Shown here in pieces: positions 10,801-23,462 of a stretch of 64,000 nucleotides of DNA; positions within the stretch are counted from its first letter, which is position 1; every line of letters starts with the position of its first letter. Source of the stretch: Euryodendron excelsum (lineage: Eukaryota > Streptophyta > Magnoliopsida > Ericales > Pentaphylacaceae). A program made the translations under genes and the position numbers. The stretch is from contig CM065393.1 in the NCBI GenBank assembly GCA_033060915.1, forward strand, positions 5,434,501-5,498,500, read 5' to 3'. The notes below the pieces were generated by a model. The model saw nothing but the letters and a program-made list of their open reading frames with translations. It searched no databases and was not told where the DNA came from.

Positions 10801-11485
10801 CATAGTTGTCAAAAATGGATAACAGGAGCAATGGAAACGCAAATGTAAAAGGTGACCCAATGTTTTTATGCCCCGAAATGCTGGGTGATATAACACTAAA
10901 TAGAAATTTTTTAAAAAAATTATTAAGATCGTTAAAAATAACAATATAAAGTATTACAAATGGTTTTATGATTAATTAAAATACTAATGTTGTACAATAT
11001 CTATAAAAAAAATTTATTAAAACAATTACATATTATTGTTAAAAAATAAAATTTAAAAGCATGAAAAATATTAAAAATTATGAGAAGTGCGTTTTAAAGA
11101 AGCTTTCACAATATTTTTATAAGTTTTTGACAAAAATATTTATTTTATATTAAAGTTTCCAAGTTGTTTCAGAAATCTTTTCTTGAAATTTTCCTTAGAT
11201 AAAGTATCAGAATTGTGTATTATTATCATAATTGTGTATTATTATTCAAAAATAAAATTTAAGAGCATGAAAAATACTAGAAAAGCAAAGTGTGTTTTTA
11301 TAAAGGTTTTACAATATTTTTAAGAATTTATGAATTTTTTTTTATTTTTGTTGAAGCTTCTCAAACGTCTCAATAATGTTTCCTAGTAATTTCCTAAAAC
11401 TTTTACGAGAGTTTCATCTTAATTTTGAAAATGGATTTGCAAGGATGCAGGTTTCTCTCCTAAGAAAATTTTCCTACTAACTATG
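10801..11485. mobile_element. hAT-like non-autonomous element, AT-rich
   Basis: The left end CATAGTTGTCAAAAATGG and the reverse complement of the right end, CATAGTTAGTAGGAAAA, share their first seven bases. The 8-bp flanks GTTTGGAG (10793-10800) and GTTTGAAA (11486-11493) agree at 6 of 8. The interior is very AT-rich with no open frame. It is weaker than the other hAT calls because both ends and flanks have decayed. Confidence 0.5.
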
Positions 11486-11906
11486 GTTTGAAACTTATGA
11501 AAGAGAAAAGAGGGAGAAATGGGAAAGTAGTTATTTTCTATTGTTTGGTTTTGCACAGAAAGTGAAAAAAAATTAAAAATAAAATGACATTGTCTTATTT
11601 GATTTTAAAGGAAAGAGAAAAGAAAGAAAAGAACGGGGTCACTATTATTTTTAAAAGAGGGAAAAAAATAATTGAAAAGTGTAAAGCAAAATAATTTTTT
11701 CTTGCACTTTTTTTTTTCTTTCTTTATTTTTTCAAGTTCCAAACACACCTTACTTTTCGGATGTTTTGGTTCCTTTTTTTTTTTTTTTGGCTTTATTTTC
11801 ATTCAACTTTGGACATTTACACAGTTAGGCTTCGAATTATATATATAGAAAAAGGTAACAAGGCTCTATCCTCTCCAACTCAATCGAGCCCATGTAAGGG
11901 TCCACG
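11486..11906. other. AT-rich spacer without a gene
   Basis: Homopolymer-rich DNA between a hAT-like element and a Copia solo LTR. I see nothing coding. Confidence 0.5.
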
Positions 11907-13639
11907 TGTTAGCCATAAATTTATTCAAATAAATTTTTATATATAATTTTAATGATAATTTACTTTAATTTATAAATATTTTCTTGATTAAATATATTCA
12001 ATACTTTTAATTCTTAGTCTAAACTGGTGTATTAAAATTTTTGTAAGATTATAAAGCACTTGAAAGAGAGATCAAGACTTGAAAAGTAATATCTAAATCA
12101 TTGAGAATTATGTTTTAAAGAAACCTGATTCAAAGAACAAAATTAGACGACATAATTTTCTTCTAAATTTGGAAATTCAATGAAACTATATCCTATGATA
12201 CATCCTTAGTTTTTTGCCAATATCTTTTAATCCCAACTAAAAGGTGACTTATTAGATTTGAAATTCAAAATACGACAGCTTGAAGACAGTCATGATTATT
12301 TGACCATATCTTTTGATCTAGAAGTCCAAATGATCTGATTATTAAATATATGAAAATCTAACATCCATATATATATATTTAATATGTTATATGAATTTTC
12401 AAATTCAAATGTTATCTGGGTGAAACACAAAGTGAAAAAAGACTTAGTAGCAGAAATTCAAAGATGATAGCTGGGAGATAGTATGAGTATTTCACTCATA
12501 TTTTTTGACTCTAATGTTTAAATACTTTGATTCTTGAGGATATGAAAAGGTAACGTCTATATCTACATTTCATATCTTATAGAGATTTTCAAACCCAAAC
12601 GTTTGCTATATGAAAAAGCTTATACAAGTTGACATAATAGTGCAGAAATTCAAATATACTAGCCGGAAGACAGCTAGAGTAATTGGATCATAACTTTTGA
12701 TCTGACTATTGGATCGACTTAATTCTTGAGGTTCTAAAAAGCTAACTTCCATATCTGCAACCTTTCTCTTATAGCCATTTTTCAATTTGAACGTTATCAA
12801 GGTGAAAATCGAGGTGAAACTGAAGGTATCTGATCAGAAATTTAAAAACTTATCTAACAGCAAGTAGCTCAACGGGAAGAAATGTCTTCAATGCTCTTTA
12901 ACAGTTATAAACTCATTTGAAGCTAAAAATCATCTTCCTATCTTCATCTATAAATAGAGATATACTTAAGAAACAAAAGACAACAACAAGAACAACAAGA
13001 GTTTGTACATTAAAGTGTTATTCATCCTACAAAATCTTTAAGAGCTTCATTGTATTTTATCTTGTAATGTTTTGAGAGCCTTATTGGCATATCTATTCTT
13101 TGAGAGAATTATTTATATGCAAGAGTAGTTGTACTTTTGCTCTTTCTTCTTGCAAGAGAGGAACTAGCTAGGAAAAATAGTTAGAGATTGGGTGTGACTA
13201 GCATCTGTACAACAACTAGTTAGAGTGAGGGATTATTTGGTTGGGTGTGACTAGCACCTGTGTAAAAACTAGTTTGAGGGGTATAACTAGCATCTGTGAA
13301 AAAAACTAGTTGTAATAGAAGACTAGCGCCTAGGTTAAAAGGCTAGTGGCTGTATCTATGGTTTGAATAAAGTGGAGAAAAATCTCAAAGAAGGAGCTTT
13401 GGAGAGTAGACGTGGACTTTGGAGTTGAAGTCGAGCCATGATAAATCTTGGCATCGTATTCTCTTCTCTTTATCTTCTTTGTTTTATAGTTTGAATTGCT
13501 TGCATTTATTTATAACATATTATTAGTTGATTAATATTTGTTTGAATATTTAGTTAGAATTTTTAAATCTAAAATTATTTATTAAATTATTGTTTAAACC
13601 CAATCTACCCTCTCTTTTGAGTTGCCACCTGAACTAACA
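11907..13639 (+). mobile_element. Solo LTR of a Ty1/copia element
   Basis: The unit starts TGTTAG and ends CTAACA, a perfect 6-bp terminal inverted repeat. The flanks CCACG (11902-11906) and GCACG (13640-13644) agree at 4 of 5, as expected for a 5-bp duplication with one later change. A TATA box TATAAATA lies at 12949-12956. The stretch before it holds three or four diverged copies of a ~180-bp unit (for example the ATATCTTTTGATCTAGAAGTCC and ATAACTTTTGATCTGAC words) and the part after it repeats CTAGCATCTGTG-like words. The sequence TTTGAGTTGCCACCTGAACTAACA split at the end resembles many Copia LTR termini. No primer-binding site follows and no partner LTR is present, so this is a solo LTR left by recombination. 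Confidence 0.78.
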
Positions 13640-13644
13640 GCACG

Positions 13645-14053
13645 AACTTCATATTTTTAGGTTTGATGATGCAAATAAATCGAGTCATATGTCCTAGCAT
13701 TTAATTAGATACACTATGCTGATTGTATTGTCAAATTTTCGTAACTAAATTTAATGAGGTACGATGATTCTATTGTCAAATTTTCGTAATAAAATACAAT
13801 TAGGTCTAATCACACACATTGGTTAGAAATGAGCCCTTGTACTTTACCCAATTTCAGTGATCTCTTTTATAAATGCATGTGAACCTTTTTTTATGGCATT
13901 TTCATCGTATTTTTTTTACAAGTGAGACTATACCCACTTGAAGAATATGCTGATGAGGCACGTGTATCGTGTTTTATTGTTTAGCTTGACTAATTAAGAT
14001 AATAGTCATAAGCTTTACCTCATGATAGACTTGCTTGTGCGCACGCGCGCGCG

Positions 14054-14090
<37 letters not shown>

Positions 14091-15100
14091 GTATATGCTA
14101 ATTCCTATCTTTGATATGTGAGCCTCATCAATAGGATGGGAAGTTGTGAATAGTAGATGTAGGAATTTAGAATCAAAGATTGTGCGTCTTTTGATTTTGA
14201 TAGGTTAATTCCCACTATATTTGTTTCTCTCTTAATTATGGATAAATACATAATCTAAATCCATATTTTTACTGACTTTATTTACAATTTCTTCTCTTGT
14301 TAATTTCAATGACTTCGTTTATATCCATTCCTCATATACGCCAATATTTTGTTTTTGTTGTCTAACAAAATGTGGTGTTCATATTGTGGTATAATTTGAG
14401 AAAAGTACGAGAGGGAAGTAGTAATTACTAATTATTGTGTTGTACCTAGAGTTGCTAGTGTTATCAAAGATTAGAAGGTGGGCACACGTTATGGATGTGC
14501 AATCTTTTATTATTGCCAAAGATAGTAGTCACCGGAGATCATGATTTTACAAAAGTTGACAAGTGCATATGGTATACAAAGTTCCAAAATTTGTAAATAA
14601 CTAAAGTAATTATTCGAATAACTACATGGGTAGTTATATTAATTTTTTGTCTTACTTATTTGCCTTTACAATTATTGAAAAATAAACTAATTGAAGTAGT
14701 TACCTAACTTTAAAGGCACCAATTAGAATTCTCCTTTTATATATTAAAATAGATAATGTGAAAGAATACAATATTTGCAAGTTGCGAGCTCTTGCCTCTT
14801 AGGAGGAGTTTCAATCTAGTCTCTTTATTCCTTTTGCAAAAAGATGGGAGCTAAGGATAATCTAATTTATCATTATAACTCTAAAAGCATCTTTACTGTC
14901 AAATTTGGATAACACTTTGCCTGAAAGCTATCCAAAAAGTCAAAGAAATCTGGGCCTTCACATGTTTCCAAGCCAACCCCACTTATGGTTGGTTGTTAGC
15001 TCTTGTTGAGCAGTTTACTCCTAATAAGAGAAAAGAAAAGAAAAACTCAAAAAAGATAGATGGAAAAGAAAAAAAAACTCAAAAAAGATAGATGGATTTG
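13645..15100. other. AT-rich intergenic DNA without a gene
   Basis: No coding region or recognisable element. It includes the microsatellite at 14041-14096 and a 32-bp direct duplication near 15035-15096 just before the TE-E LTR (AAAACTCAAAAAAGATAGAT occurs twice). Confidence 0.5.
14041..14096. repeat. Compound (GC)n(AC)n(AT)n microsatellite
   Basis: GCGCGCGC passes into ACACACAC and then ATATATAT without interruption. Confidence 0.95.
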
Positions 15101-15940
15101 GTGTTGGGAATAAAAGAGTATTCCCAAAAGAATAGATCAATGGAATGAAAATGAATAACAATATGCAAACTAACCACACAAAATAAACACAAGAGATTTA
15201 CATGGTTCCCTCTCAAGGTACATCCACAGATTTGAGCTTCAAATTCACTATCACCAAGTGAGTTTACAAATGATTACAAATAGACACAGAGGTCTCCAAA
15301 TCTCCCTCAGGTGCATTCTAATAATTCCCAAAACAAGAGGTAAAACCTCACCAAAGTTTCCCAAACAATGTAGATAAAAATCAACCTGCAGTCACTGAAA
15401 AGTAGTCGACTTTAGAATAAAAAGTGATTTAACTAGAGAAGAATCAGAAGTCTAATTTTATATGGATGGAAACCTTTATGAGTCTTCTTTCCAATGAAAT
15501 TAACGAAACTCGATTTGAAATTTTCTGGAGAGATATAGTTATTCCCGTAAAGTGCGATGAAGTTGTCTACATAACAAAAGAGGTGAAAAATGCAACAGCA
15601 AGCACTCAATAGTGCTCCAAAAAAACTCTTCACCTTTTTACACCAAATTTGTATATACAGATCTGCTATTCTCTGTTACACACCGCATCAATATGGCCAA
15701 CTAGATGCCACAAAGTTCTATCAATTAGAGAGCACACAAAAGATAAAGAATCATATGCAGAGTTCCAAAATAGGATAAATGTAATGAGCTAATAATCTCA
15801 GCGCAACTAATACCAAAGACTATTAAATAGTTATAGAGATAATCAAATGGGACCCAAGCTAAATTAGGAGGGACCCTAACAATTCTCTCCTTCCCGACTA
15901 TAATTCTCCCCCTCCTGACTAATAAAAGAGGATTCCCATA
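15101..15940 (+). repeat. TE-E 5' LTR (Ty1/copia)
   Basis: The LTR starts TGTTGGGAAT and ends ATTCCCATA, a decayed inverted counterpart. It is followed two bases later by a primer-binding-like word TGGTATAAGAGC (15943-15954), one mismatch from the initiator-tRNA-Met complement used by most Copia elements. Gag begins 50 bp further. The 3' LTR is not in the window because TE-D interrupts the element. Confidence 0.7.
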
Positions 15941-15990
15941 ACTGGTATAAGAGCTTTATTAGTTCAGACTTATGGTCTTGCGAGTATATT

Positions 15991-16860
15991 ATGGAAGGAA
16001 ACGTTGGTTGGATGGTTAGCTTTAATAAGAGCAATTGGGTGACTTGGAAAACAAAAATGGAAGACCTCTTGTATTGCAAAGATATGTATGGTTCTGTTAA
16101 GGGTGATGATAATATACCCTAAGGTACAAAAGATGATGAATGGAACAAGCTAAATAGAAAGGCCATTGGAGTTATTTGCCAATGGATTGATGATAGTGTT
16201 TTTTTTATCATGTCTTTACCAAAACTTCAGCATATGATCTTTAGAAGAAACTAGAAGGTCTCTATGATAGAAAATTAGCCAGCAAAAAATCTTTTTTGTT
16301 TTGGAAGTTGGTGAACTTGACGTACAAAGATGGCAGCTTCATTGTGAAACACTTGAATGAGATGAAGAGCATTATTAATCAACATGCTTTAATGAAGATT
16401 CTCTTTGATGATTAGCTGCAAGCTTTAATGCTTCTTAGCTCTTTGCCCAAAAGTTGGGAGACCTTGATTGTGACTGTTAGTAACTCGGCACCCGACGGTT
16501 TTGTCACTCTAAGTCAAGTTACCAGAAACTTATTAAATAAAGAAATAAGAAGAAAGTCAGCAGGTTCTTCTTATTATGAGGCTCTTGTTGTAAGAAGATG
16601 GAGGAGAGGTAGAAGTATAACACGTCATAACAGAGATCAAAACCGTGATCAAAGTCATGATAAATCAAGAGAAAGATCACATCCATAGAATGCCACTATT
16701 GTTATGAGAAATGGCATATGAAGAGAAAATGTAAAAAACTCAAAGCTAAGGAGAAGAACAAACATAAAAGTGGTGAAAAGAAGCAAGAAGACACAATTGC
16801 ACTTGCCTCCAATGGTGATATTATGGTTATGTGTAAAGATGGTTATGTCAATTTTGTGAG
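15991..16860 (+). pseudogene. TE-E gag remnant
   Basis: Starts with ATG at 15991 and reads as a Copia Gag of the Tnt1/Tork style, with NWVTWKTKMEDLLYCKD and later LLSSLPKSWETLIVTVSNSAPDG and an Arg/Asp-rich tail. A CCHC zinc knuckle spacing is kept at 16691-16732 (C-x2-C-x4-H-x4-C) although the usual Gly is Trp. Several stops and frame changes interrupt the frame, for example near 16120 and 16250. Gag forms the virus-like particle, and this copy cannot do so. Confidence 0.8.
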
Positions 16861-19236
16861 TTAAGAGGTATATTGGGTTATTGACTTCGGTGCTTCATTC
16901 CATGTTACTTTACGATTGATTTCTTCACTTCCTACTCCAAAGGCGACTTTGGATGTGTTAAGATGGGAAATGAAGTTTTGTCAAAGATTATTGGTATGAG
17001 AGATGTTTGCTTGGAACAAATGTTGGTTGCAAGTTATTACTCAAAGATGTAAGGCATGTTCTAACCATTTGCCTTAATTTGTTCTCCATCGGCAAGTTAG
17101 ATGATGAAGGGTACAACAACCAATTTGGTGATGGAAAATGGAAGCTCTCTAAAGGTTCTCTTGTGGTGGCCAAAGGTAAGAAAACCTTACACACTTTACA
17201 TGATGCAAGAAAAAATCAGTAAGGGTGTTATAAATGTGCTAGAGAGTGATTCTGTTACCGAATTATGGCACAAAAAGCTTGGGCAAATGAGTGAAAAAGG
17301 GCTACAAGTTTTGTCTAAGAAGGAGCTTATCTCCGAAATGAAAGGTACCTCTCTCAAGACTTGTGTTCATTGCTTGAAAGGTAAATAACATAGAGTTTCA
17401 TTCCATAGAAATTTTGCACCTAGAAAAGATCATGATCTAGACTTGATACATTCCGATGTATATGGTCCTTTGAAAGTTAGATCCAATGTGGTGCACTTTA
17501 ATTTGTCACTTTTATTGATGATCATTCTAAAAAAGTGTAAGGTTACATTTTGAAATCTAAAGATCAAGTACTAGATGTGTTTAAGCTTTTTTGGTTAAGG
17601 GCTTACATTTTGAAATCTAAAGATCAAGTACTAGATGTGAATAAGCTTTTTCACGCTAAGGTTGAAAGAGAACCCAAGAGGAAGTTAAAATGCATTCGAA
17701 CAAACAATAGTGGTGAATACATTGGTCCATTTGATAATTATTGCTGCAACATAGGTATTAGACATCAAAAGATTGTCAAGCAAACCCCTAAACGAAATGG
17801 AGTTGCCGATAAGATGAATTGCATTATAGTGGAAAGGATGAGGTGCATGCTTTCACATACAAAATTGCCAAGATCCTTTTGGGGTGAGGCATTAAGGACA
17901 ACAGTTGACTTGATTAATTTACCTCCTTTACTTGGTAATGTGCTTGAGAAAGTTTGGACTAGAAAGGATATCACTTATGATCATTTGAAAGTTTTCGGTT
18001 GTAGGGCATTTGTTTACATACCTAAAGATGAAAGATCCATACTTGATAACAAGGCAAAACAGTGCATATTTCTTGGCTATGGGCATGAAGATTTTGGCTA
18101 TTGAAGTAGAGATGTCTTTCTTGAAGATTAAACAATTGAAGAATTTGACATGACCAAATAGCTCGAGTCAAATGCTAGTGATCTTATCGACTTGGAGCTG
18201 ACTTTGCCACCTATGATGCATGATGAATATATTCAGGATGTGCATCCACCTCTTCAATATGTTGAAATTGATGAAGTTCCTAATGATGTTAGCTATGAAA
18301 ATGAGGGGGAGCAGTCAATTCAAGAGGAACCACCACAAACTCAATTAAGGAAGTCCACAAGAGAGCGACAACCATCAAAGAAATATTCTTTTAGGAGCAT
18401 GTGATGGTTTCTAATCATGAGGAGCCCAAAAGCTACTAAGAAGCCGTGGATCGTGAGAACAAGAGTGAATGGTTGAAGGCCATGAATGAAGAAATGAAGT
18501 CATTGCATGAAAATCACACTTATAACTTGATGAAGCCACCCAAAGGGAAGAAAGTACTGAAAAATAAATGGATTTTTTTGGTTGAAGAATGATGGGAAAA
18601 ATCTAAGGTACAAGGCACGATTTGTGGTAAAAGGATTTGGACCAAAACAAAGTATTGATTTTGATAAGATTTTCTCACTGGTTATTAAGATGTTATTTAT
18701 TCGGGTTGTACTTGGCATGGTTGCAAGTATGAACCTAGAGATTGAACAACTTGATGTAAAGAGACCTTTCTTTATAGTGATTTGGAAGAAGAACTTTACA
18801 CGGAGCAACCGAAAGGTTTCAAAGAAAAGGGAAAATAGCATCTTGTTTGCAAGTTAAAGAAAAATTTGTATATTCTAAAGTAAGCACCAAGGAAATTGTA
18901 TAAGAAGTTTGATTCATTTATGACTGACCATGGGTATTCCAAGACTTCTTCATGTCATTGTGTGTTTGTAAAGAAGTTCTCGGATGGTAACTTTATTATT
19001 CTTTTGCTTTATGTTGATAATATACTAATTGTGGGTCAAGATTCTTCTAAGATTGACAAGTTAAAAATGGAGTTAAGCAAATCCTTTGCTATGAAGGATT
19101 TAGGAGCAGCAAAGCAAGTCCTTGGAATGAAAATTGTTCGTGATCGCAAAAAGGAGCATATCTAGTTGTCTTAAGAAAGCTACATCAAAAAGGTCCTTTA
19201 AAGGTTCAATATGGATAAAGTAAAGCCCGTTGGATG
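16861..19236 (+). pseudogene. TE-E pol remnant (protease, integrase, RT), truncated by TE-D
   Basis: Remnants appear in the Copia order. The protease motif is changed from DSG to DFG near 16882. Integrase follows: an HHCC region with the second His as Gln (near 17270-17385) and a core with HSDVYGP, but the second Asp is Asn (TNNSGEY) and the Glu is Asp (GVADKMN). RT has the active site as YVDN in place of YVDD (near 19012). A 60-bp tandem duplication lies at 17543-17662. Stops and frameshifts are spread throughout. The sequence ends in the RT/RNase H linker at 19236, exactly where the TE-D LTR begins, so the missing RNase H and 3' LTR should lie beyond the right end of the window. Confidence 0.85.
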
Positions 19237-19954
19237 TGTAAGCACCCTATTTTTGCCTACTCGATAATCTTCTGTCCAAACCGGTTCTCCAGTAAAATGT
19301 CACAACACTATCAAGCCCACACCAACTTTCCAAAACTCCAAATCAAGTCAAACCGGTGGCTTCATGGGCCCATTAGGCCTAATTGAAGTCGAATGACCAA
19401 AATGCCCTTAAGCGCTCTAGGCAGCTTCCCGAGATCGATCAATCTTTGAAACTAAAGCCAAACACCATCGGAGTGGCGAAAGCATTCACAAACTATCACA
19501 TCGTCAGAATGGCAGAAGCACTCACAAACTATTAAGCCGTCAGAGTGACGGAAACACTCACAAAGCCTCATGCCTTCAGAGTGACGGAAGCACTCACAAA
19601 TTCCAAAATAGTTCACTTCTAGCGCTTGTTAGCCCGCCGCCAATGTAGAATGTCTATTAAGCCTCTTGGTATTTGGCAGCTTTTCAAGATTAGGCAGTTT
19701 TTGGAACTAATTGGCCCACTATTGGAGTGGTAGAAGCACTCACAAACTATCAAGTCACCGAAGTGGCAAGAAATCACTCATAAGCAGGTCAACACGGGTA
19801 CGCTAAATAACCTAGTGTCACGGGATCAAAAATGCCCGTTAGCCATAAAGAGTTTTTGAAGAAAGGAGAGACATTTGGAAACTAATGCATCACAAGCGTT
19901 GGAGTGACGAAACTCTCATAAATCCAAGTTAACACCGGCGCCTGTAAGCCTACA

Positions 19955-20460
19955 TAGTGAAAAATGACCAAACTACCCTTTGGGCACCACAGCGAGAAAC
20001 TACAAACTCCTTGAATGGTGAGTCCACCCTTCCAAGACTGTCCCTAGACAGTTCGACATGTTCAATATGCCATTGAAACCGACTCCAAACCAGTTCTAGT
20101 GATACTTGGTCAAAATAACCATTTTGTCCTTGGGCACCCTCGGCACGTCTTGTGAGATAGTATAAATTCCTCGAGACGGTAAGTTCACCCTTTCAAGATT
20201 TTTCTTAGATAGTCTGACATGTTTAATATGCCATTCAAATTGACTCCGGACCAGTTCCGGTGATACTTGGTCAAAATAACCAGTTTGCCCCTAGCACCCC
20301 CGCCACGTCTTGCGAGAAAGAACAAATTCCTTGCGAGGGTAAGTCCACCACCTCCAATTGTCTCTCGACAGTTTGACACATTCAAGTTGTTAATAAAGTC
20401 CATTTTGGACCAACTCCTGCAAGTTTTGATCAAAATGACCGTTTGCCCTTGGTAGCCGAT
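19955..20460. repeat. ~159-bp tandem repeats in the TE-D LTR
   Basis: A marker phrase of the form AAAAT(G/A)ACC followed by a TTTGCCCTTGG-like word recurs near 19960, 20113, 20272 and 20431, giving spacings of about 153, 159 and 159 bp. Units also share GTCTGACATGTT and CCAGTTCCGG(T) words. The same unit type occurs in the nested solo LTR and in the 3' LTR. Confidence 0.75.
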
Positions 20461-21099
20461 CGCTAATTTTTACCACACGGACTTTGGGAATCCAACCAGC
20501 CTCTATTGGGATACCCCCGAGAGCATCCCTATCCATTTCCAAACAAGTCCCTTGACTTGAAACCCCTCTAAGTCAACAAAAGCTTCTCAGAGCATATTAC
20601 AAACACTCGGCTAAAGTTGATTTTTTTTTTTTTTTGGATTCCTTGATTATAATGCATCATCAAATGACTTGAGAAATGCGTAAATCAGAAAATTCCCTGA
20701 AATCCTTCCAAAAGGCTTTCCATCGGTATGGTTTGATCAAAATGACCGCTTCCTGAGATCCCTGATCGCATGTCACAAAAGTAGCTACTTTGGGAAACTA
20801 ATGGAGCATCTCACAAATGCTCACCAAATGCTTATATTTTATATGTTTGCCGAGGCGATTGCACTATCAGCCAAAAGCATTTAAGGCTCCCCGAAGGCAC
20901 CCAGTTTAAGAGAAACTGTAGGGGAACATCGTAAGCATAACTGATTTCCCTGAATCTCTCTTGGATGACGCGAACATTAAGGCAAAGTCAGCATAAAAGT
21001 TCATAGTGCGTAGTGTGTGTTACATGCACGCAGATTTTAATCAGATTATCCAAAAACTTTGCTTGCTGCCTAAGTTAGGGTAGTACAAGTGGCTAGGGC

Positions 21100-21180
21100 C
21101 TGGCGTTTGTGCTACATGCGCTGGCCAATTTTGGCAATACGCTGGCCAATTTTGGCCAGCGCATGTGGCACATACGCCAG
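21100..21180. promoter_or_regulatory. Large palindrome just upstream of the TE-D LTR TATA box
   Basis: The arms 21100-21130 and 21152-21180 are inverted copies with few mismatches. The inner 15 bases, ACATGCGCTGGCCAA at 21114-21128, match perfectly to 21152-21166. The TATA box follows 18 bp downstream. It could be a DNA or RNA hairpin or a double binding site at the core promoter. Confidence 0.7.
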
Positions 21181-22842
21181 CCCTGAGGCAGATTTCCTAT
21201 AAATACCGGGCCACCCCCAACATATTTCAAAGGTAAAAACAATAAGAAACTCTGCCAAAATCAACACAGACCCTTTGAAATTCAATCCAAGCCTCCAAAA
21301 GCCAAGAATCAAAAGTTCAAGAAGCCTTGAAGACCAAGTCATCCATTGAAGATCCAAGCTATGGTGGATTGAAGACTAAGGTAAAATGGCACTTAAGGTT
21401 ATGCTTATCCCACTCCTTTCTTCTCTCTCCGAGTCCACTTGGGCTACTCTTCTCTTTTAAACCCCATCTTCTACTCCCTCTTCTTGTATAATTGAACAAG
21501 AGGGCTCTTAGTTCATGCGTAGGGAAAAACTTATGAGAACCACAAATTAGAGGATCTCTCATAAGCCTACTTGAGCATAATATGACCCTTAGAGCCCCTT
21601 GGAATGTGGTGTAGCCTTAAACCTTGTATGATTCATGACCCTTTTACGTTATGCTGGTTACCATGTTTATGTATTGCTTGTGATGGTCTTGTTGTCATGT
21701 TTAAAACCTTTTTCAAAACCACCATTGATTACATTCTCAAGAGCTTTTTTAACAAAGTTCATGTTTAAATGATTTTCAAAAAATGTCTCAAAAGGCTTTA
21801 AAATAGGATTTCCTTGAAGTTTAGGCTTAGAATCCTTAGTTTTCATGCCTTAGGTTGCTTTTCCAAAGATCCCCAAACCTTACTTTGCATCATTGCATTT
21901 TACTCCTAAAACTTGCATAAAACTTGCTTTCAAAACCATACTCCTTTAAGGAGATCTTTAAAGTTTTGCTCTCTTAAGTTTTAAGGTTGTAATGGTCCTA
22001 ATAGAGCCCTCCTTTGAGTGGTTCAAGAAAGGCGAGATATCAAGTAGGGTTCTATAACCCTAAAGTTTTCAAAACCCTAAGGGAAGTGTCTAACCCCTTT
22101 TTCTAAAAATCATAACTTAAAAAGAGTCTTATTGATTAATAACTAGTCTCTCAACAATGATGAAACATTTCAAAGTACCTTTCATAAGGTATACAAAAAA
22201 CAAATTTCAAAACTTTCAATGACAAATTCACAAGAGCTCTTATCTTATCCTCATCCAAACTCTATTTTCAAAAATCCCCAATCAAGTTTAAAAAATATTT
22301 CAAAACTTTCTTGAGTTATTTCAAAAACTCTCTTGAGTTGTTTCAAAACATTCTAAAAATCTCACAAGTTCTATGTTCAAAAATATTTTCAAACTCTCAA
22401 GTTTTATTTCAAGTTCCTCAAATCTAACTTCAAGTTTCAAAACATTCATAGACTCCATGAGTCTATTTCCAAATCAGAGTCTTGTTCGAACTACGAATGA
22501 ATTGATTCTCGATAAATGAGATACTTGGGCAACCTTCGAAAGGTGTGGTCATAACCTTTATTTCAAGTCAAATAACCTTTCTAAAATTCTTTCTCCAATC
22601 AAACTATTGTAAGCACCCCATTTTTTACCGCTCGGCAGTCTACACTCCGTCTAGACTTGTTTTCAAGTCATTATGGACATATTCCAATCGAAACCAATCC
22701 TCTAGTCCAAATTCCGTCTTTCCATCGCTTCGCGGGCCTGTCAGGCCCAAACAGAGGCAAAATGACCAAAATGCCCTTAGGGGCATTGTCCTTTCTTATT
22801 CCAATTCCAATCCCTCTCTCGAGACAGTTTATTCCTCGAGAC

Positions 22843-23430
22843 GGTCCGAGTGGCGAAAACACTCACAAAGCCGTTAGAGTGGCGGAAACACTCACAAAAC
22901 CGTCAGAGTGGCGGAAACACTCATAAAGCCGTTAGAGTGGCGGAAACACTCACAAAACCGTCAGAGTGGCGGAAACACTCACAAAGCCGTTAGAGCGGCG
23001 GAAACACTCACACCGTTAGAGTGGCGGAAACACTCAAAACCCAGGCACGTCTCTTCGGAGTCGGTAAGACCCCTTTCCAATCCCTCTCTTGAGACAGTTT
23101 ATTCCTCCAGACGGTTCCAATCCAGGCACGTCTCTTCGGAGACGGTAAGACCCCTTTCCAATCCCTCTCTCGAGACAGTTTATTCCTCGAGACGGTCCGA
23201 GTAGCAAAACTACTCACAAAACCGTTAGAGTAGCGAAAATACTCACAGAACCGTTAGAGTAGCAGAAATACTCACAGAACTGTTAGAGTAGTGGAAATAC
23301 TCACAGAGCCGTTAGAGTAGCGGAAATACTAAATCCCGTCCGAGTAGCGGAAATACTCACAAATCATCAACCCGTCCGAGTAGCGGAAATACTCACACCG
23401 TTAGAGTGACGGAAACACTGAAAACCTAGG
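22843..23430. repeat. ~29-bp hairpin minisatellite, two blocks
   Basis: Block 1 (22843-23040) has seven units and block 2 (about 23194-23430) has eight, each about 26-37 bp and mostly 29. Each unit holds a 5-bp stem around a 7-base loop such as GCGGAAA. In block 1 the stem is GAGTG..CACTC, in block 2 it is GAGTA..TACTC, so both arms changed together. Between the blocks lies a duplicated segment of about 100 bp with ACGTCTCTTCGGAG and CTCGAGAC words. Confidence 0.9.
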
Positions 23431-23462
23431 TCAACACTCGTGTTTGTTAGCTCACTCCGGTG

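Larger units (their letters stand above)
19237..22607 (+). repeat. TE-D 5' LTR, first part
   Basis: From the TGTAAGCACC start to the 5-bp target word ACTAT (22603-22607) at which a related solo LTR inserted. In order it contains scattered GAGTG-loop-CACTC hairpin repeats (19480-19760), about 159-bp tandem units (about 19955-20460), a large palindrome (21100-21180), a TATA box TATAAATA at 21198-21205, and a C/T-rich region from about 21700. Confidence 0.75.

Noticed and set aside
22843..23430. Regular ~29-bp repeats resembling a CRISPR array
   Set aside because: Units abut each other without unique spacers, and they lie in a plant LTR. This is a minisatellite with hairpin units.
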